Assembly: GCA_947486885.1 (NCBI GenBank)
Contig: CANKVQ010000023.1
Coordinates: forward strand, 1-7,477
Reading direction: 5' to 3'
From: a bacterium
GTDB taxonomy: Bacteria > Babelota > Babeliae > Babelales > JABDEC01
Length of the DNA stretch: 7,477 nt
Notes under the pieces: generated by a model
What the model saw: only the letters and a program-made list of their open reading frames with translations
What the model was told of the DNA's origin: nothing
Database searches by the model: none
Translations under genes and position numbers: made by a program
Part shown: positions 4,918 to 7,477 of the stretch, piece by piece
How positions within the stretch are numbered: position 1 is the first letter of the stretch
Layout of the letters: every line of letters starts with the position of its first letter

Positions 4918-6186
4918 TTAAAAATCTATTTCAATTCCCACCGCTGCACGATGCGTTGACGCTGCTCCACTATCGCCAAATAATCCAACGGGCTGATCCC
5001 AATTTAAATAAAACATTGGCACAGATTTACAACGTTCATCATCTGATTCCCAAAGATTGTAAATTAATCCAATGGTGACATATTCACTTTGCCATTCAGT
5101 TAGATCAGCAACTTTACTTAAATATACTGGCAACGTTTTATCAGCACGCAAATCGCACCACCAGTCATGACTATGATGACGATATGTATAGGCTAAACGA
5201 ACACCGAAACCATCAAATAAGTCCCGTAAAACTAAAAAGGGTTGCACCCCAAATGTAGTACCTACTTCTACTTCACCACGTCCTGTTTCAGCGCCAAAAG
5301 TCATTATTTCTGGCTTAGTTGATCCAGCTGCTGGCATGCGCAATTCTTGCTTTAATGGAAAACGATGCACAACTTGTGCCCATACTCCCAAAAACCAATC
5401 TTCTTTAAGTTCAAAATTTAAATCTAGCTCAACATATAAACCAGTGTGGCCATTCCCGCCAAACGGAATAGATGCCGGATTATTTAAATCACGACAAACA
5501 CCAGATGGCAAATAAGTACCGAGTTTAATGCCCGCATCTACTTGACGACATTTTAAGATATATTCTCTAATTACACTAAATCTAAAATACAAATCTATAT
5601 CTGAAATTCCAGACTGGCTCCATTGATCTGCATCTAAACCTAAGGCTTTATTAGTCTTACTTAATGCACGATATAATTCTAAAACGCCACCCTGATCTAA
5701 TTTTAGGATTCGCTTGGTTTCCGGATCAATCAAAAAATCAATTCTAGAGCTAACGTGCAATACATCTAACTGCATCCCAAAAGCGCACCACTTAGCAATT
5801 TGGCGCTCTATACCCAGATGTACACCTTGTGCTTGTAATTTGCCTTCCATGCACCAATAGATATCATTTAAAATTTGCCATTCTGGTTGCAAAAAATTAA
5901 TGCCCTGTGTTTTTTGCAAACCCAAGGCTACTTTAGATAAATTATATCTACCAAAAATTTCTGGCAGATTAACTTTTTTGCCATCTTGATCATGGCCACG
6001 CTCACCTGACATTGCTAATAAATTAATATCAAATGAACCAACCGGCTCCGCTTTGCGCAAATACATCGGATCAAATTGTGGCAAATAACGATTATCTATG
6101 ACGCCAGCACTTAGATTAAGATTTAGATTTAAATTTAGTATTATACTAAATAAGATTAGTTTAAAAAAAATCCCTGTTGAACGCAC
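4918..6186 (-). CDS. predicted outer-membrane beta-barrel protein, unrecognised family
   Basis: I cannot assign this 422-aa protein to a named family. It has a classical signal peptide (FFKLILFSIILNLNLNLNL, cleavage likely near SAG at 26-28). The mature part has many alternating hydrophobic/aromatic strands typical of outer-membrane barrels, for example VDAGIKLGTYLP 216-227, TGLYVELDLNFEL 248-260, WFLGVWAQVVHRF 264-276, GVRLAYTYRH 328-337 and YVTIGLIYNLW 369-379. It ends in AAVGIEIDF, whose terminal Phe fits the signal read by the BAM machinery. A Gly/Pro-rich segment (222-247) may be a loop. The start is GTG, supported by GAAGG nine bases upstream. It is probably the first gene of the mreB-ksgA operon. 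The product could be a channel or a structural protein; the sequence gives no substrate. A Lys-Leu-Gly-Thr-Tyr-Leu-Pro-Ser stretch resembles transporter-type barrels only loosely. Confidence 0.7.
   Translation of the reverse strand: MRSTGIFFKLILFSIILNLNLNLNLSAGVIDNRYLPQFDPMYLRKAEPVGSFDINLLAMSGERGHDQDGKKVNLPEIFGRYNLSKVALGLQKTQGINFLQPEWQILNDIYWCMEGKLQAQGVHLGIERQIAKWCAFGMQLDVLHVSSRIDFLIDPETKRILKLDQGGVLELYRALSKTNKALGLDADQWSQSGISDIDLYFRFSVIREYILKCRQVDAGIKLGTYLPSGVCRDLNNPASIPFGGNGHTGLYVELDLNFELKEDWFLGVWAQVVHRFPLKQELRMPAAGSTKPEIMTFGAETGRGEVEVGTTFGVQPFLVLRDLFDGFGVRLAYTYRHHSHDWWCDLRADKTLPVYLSKVADLTEWQSEYVTIGLIYNLWESDDERCKSVPMFYLNWDQPVGLFGDSGAASTHRAAVGIEIDF
6111..6140 (-). repeat. degenerate 6-bp tandem repeat inside a signal peptide
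   Basis: On the plus strand the units read TTAGAT, TAAGAT, TTAGAT, TTAAAT, TTAGTA in succession. In the leftward barrel gene they encode the Asn-Leu repeats of the signal-peptide hydrophobic core (residues 16-25). The units are already diverged, so slippage is probably not frequent, but a change of whole units would lengthen or shorten the core in frame. Confidence 0.6.
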
Positions 6187-6195
6187 GTTATAAAA

Positions 6196-6200
6196 CCTTC
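6196..6200 (-). promoter_or_regulatory. ribosome binding site deciding the GTG start of the barrel gene
   Basis: GAAGG on the minus strand lies nine bases before the GTG at 6186-6184. It supports that GTG and gives a proper signal peptide with Arg2 and Lys9 ahead of the hydrophobic core. The next in-frame Met is much later, after the signal sequence. Confidence 0.5.
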
Positions 6201-6324
6201 AGCTCTCCGCGAATACTCCAATTAATAGTCAAATTTTACTAACTAAAATCAAAATATTTTTTTAAATTGCTCACGTATAAAATAATAGCTTTTTTTGCAG
6301 TTTTTAAAAGCGAAAAGTCACATA

Positions 6325-6352
6325 TAGACAATTATCAAAATTAGATTATCTT
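6325..6352 (+). promoter_or_regulatory. candidate promoter of the glmU-like gene
   Basis: TAGACA (6325-6330, 5 of 6 to TTGACA) and TATCTT (6347-6352, 4 of 6 to TATAAT) are 16 bases apart. The predicted start near 6359 would give a leader of about 30 bases before the GTG at 6391. Local A/T richness makes the call tentative. Confidence 0.35.
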
Positions 6353-6378
6353 CTAAATTAATATTAAAAAGTTTTTAT

Positions 6379-6383
6379 GGGAG
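6379..6383 (+). promoter_or_regulatory. ribosome binding site deciding the GTG start of glmU
   Basis: GGGAG lies seven bases before the GTG at 6391, an ideal spacing. An ATG at 6377 overlaps this site but is out of frame, so it is not the start. The reading frame upstream of 6391 gives no alternative that keeps the conserved LAAGKSTR near residue 11. Confidence 0.6.
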
Positions 6384-6390
6384 TTAAATT

Positions 6391-7477
6391 GTGATTAAAA
6401 ATCAATTGCAAGCTGTCATATTAGCTGCTGGTAAATCTACCCGTTTTAAATCAAATAAATCAAAACTATTAGAAAAAATTTGTGGTCAAGCAATGATCTT
6501 ATATCCAGTTAAATTACTGGAACAGTTGGCTACCAAAATTACTTTAGTTGTTGGTTATCAAAAAGAACAGCTAACTGATTTATTAGAAAAATATCAAGCT
6601 GCCAAAAATTCAAATAGCTTAAACTCGCAAAAATTAAACTTAGAATTTGTCACCCAAGCACAACAACTAGGCACTGGTCATGCCCTACTTTGCACACAAG
6701 ATAATTGGGACAGCGAGCATATTTTAATTTTAAATGGCGATGTACCATTAATTTCAGCTGATTTAATCGAAAAATTATACCAACAACATTTAGCTGATCA
6801 AGCCACAGTTAGTTTTGTAATTGCACATAATATAGATCCTACCATTAATACACTGGGTAAAATTTTAAAAATAAATCAACAAATTAAGATCATTGAAGCC
6901 AAAGATTATGCCCAAAATCAAGCTTATTATCAATCTGCAACTGATCCTGATACAGATGGTTGCTGTATCAACGTTGGAATCTATTTATTTAAAACCAGTT
7001 TTTTACGAGATAATATTCAAAAATTACAATCGAGCTCTGTCACTGGTGAATTATATATTACAGATTTAGTAAATTTAGCTTCTGAGCAAAATTTAATCGT
7101 TAATACTGTCACAGGTCCATTTGATAGCTTGCGTGGTATTAACACTATGCACGAATTATGGATCGCAGAACAATTAAAACGAGCTGAAATTATTAATTAC
7201 TGGATGGACCACGGTGTCCGTTTTTCAATGCCACAGAACACTCATATTGATCTAGATGTTTCAATTGGTGCTGGTAGTTATATTGGTGCTGGCGTAGAAA
7301 TTCACGGTGATTCAAAAATTGGCCAAGCTTGTAATATTGCATCTTTCTGTATCATAGCAGATTCTGTTTTAGCTGATCAAACGGAACTTAAACCATTTAG
7401 CTATTTACAAAAAAATAATTACCACAATCTTAATTTAGGTTCTAAAACCAAACTTTCACTCACCAAAAAGACTAGAA
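6391..7477 (+). CDS. glmU: GlmU-like N-acetylglucosamine-1-phosphate uridyltransferase (3' end outside window)
   Basis: This frame stays open from the GTG at 6391 to the window edge, 362 codons without a stop. The first 265 or so residues form a sugar-phosphate nucleotidyltransferase domain that makes UDP-GlcNAc from UTP and GlcNAc-1-phosphate, the precursor of peptidoglycan and LPS. Motifs seen: LAAGKSTRFKS 11-21 with the catalytic-type K25, QLGTGHALL 92-100, LNGDVPLI 114-121 with metal-binding D117, EAKD 169-172, NVGIYLF 194-200, TGELYITDL 218-226, and N251 in LRGINTMHEL. From about 275 the hexapeptide-repeat left-handed beta-helix starts (VSIGAGSYIGAGVEI 290-304). It becomes irregular where GlmU has its RxRPG motif; here PFSYLQK (335-341) is followed by a polar Lys-rich stretch. 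Typical GlmU is about 450 aa, so either the end is missing beyond the window or the acetyltransferase half is short and degenerate. The uridyltransferase call is firm; bifunctionality is not. Confidence 0.87.
   Translation, partial: MIKNQLQAVILAAGKSTRFKSNKSKLLEKICGQAMILYPVKLLEQLATKITLVVGYQKEQLTDLLEKYQAAKNSNSLNSQKLNLEFVTQAQQLGTGHALLCTQDNWDSEHILILNGDVPLISADLIEKLYQQHLADQATVSFVIAHNIDPTINTLGKILKINQQIKIIEAKDYAQNQAYYQSATDPDTDGCCINVGIYLFKTSFLRDNIQKLQSSSVTGELYITDLVNLASEQNLIVNTVTGPFDSLRGINTMHELWIAEQLKRAEIINYWMDHGVRFSMPQNTHIDLDVSIGAGSYIGAGVEIHGDSKIGQACNIASFCIIADSVLADQTELKPFSYLQKNNYHNLNLGSKTKLSLTKKTR

Larger units (their letters stand above)
6187..6390. other. divergent intergenic region between the barrel operon and glmU
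   Basis: This 204-bp A/T-rich spacer must hold the start signals for the leftward barrel-mreB-ksgA operon and the rightward glmU-like gene. A candidate glmU promoter is at 6325-6352 and the two ribosome binding sites are at its ends. For the leftward operon several AT-rich hexamers exist (for example TAAAAT and TATTAA on the minus strand near 6220-6240), but none has a convincing -35 partner. No open frame or strong hairpin was seen. Confidence 0.6.

Noticed and set aside
1..7477. CRISPR arrays, transposons, phage genes, tRNA or rRNA
   Set aside because: No regularly spaced direct repeats, terminal inverted repeats, transposase or integrase motifs, tRNA cloverleaf or rRNA signatures were seen.

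Overview
The window is an AT-rich stretch of a bacterial chromosome that looks like a small, compact, Gram-negative-type genome. Housekeeping genes for cell shape (mreB), ribosome maturation (ksgA) and cell-wall precursor synthesis (glmU) sit next to a predicted outer-membrane barrel protein, a predicted exported hydrolase and a NAPE-PLD-type metallo-hydrolase. The standard genetic code fits every gene, and several genes start with GTG. The low GC content, tight packing and two lipase/esterase-like candidates suggest a host-associated or intracellular lineage. The Candidatus Dependentiae (TM6) group is my best guess, but that is inference and no marker in the window proves it.

Layout, left to right. 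Positions 1-9 appear to hold the first three codons of a leftward gene that runs out of the window, preceded by a plausible ribosome binding site and promoter (10-75). From 1297 back to 143 (- strand) is a complete NAPE-PLD-like metallo-beta-lactamase-fold hydrolase, with a good promoter at 1393-1421 and a strong hairpin (1325-1362) in its predicted leader. The divergent spacer 1298-1681 also carries a possible pseudoknot-forming set of inverted repeats (1545-1627) in front of the rightward gene 1682-3052. That gene encodes an unrecognised protein with a signal peptide and a GFSHG serine-hydrolase elbow.

This gene collides tail to tail with ksgA (3023-3799, -): the two reading frames overlap by 30 bp, and an 11-bp stem-loop sits at the junction. 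Leftward transcription from about 6186 probably reads one operon: a predicted outer-membrane beta-barrel gene (4918-6186), mreB (3828-4883) and ksgA, with 34-bp and 28-bp gaps. mreC and mreD are not next to mreB.

The 204-bp spacer 6187-6390 is a divergent promoter region. To the right, glmU-like coding (6391 to beyond 7477, +) begins with GTG. Its uridyltransferase domain is complete, but its left-handed beta-helix domain departs from GlmU where the acetyltransferase site should begin.

The most interesting items are the divergent pair of candidate lipid-acting hydrolases, the structured leaders between them, the diverged C-terminal part of GlmU, and the unusual outer-membrane/mreB/ksgA operon. 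I see no phage, transposon, CRISPR array, tRNA or rRNA.
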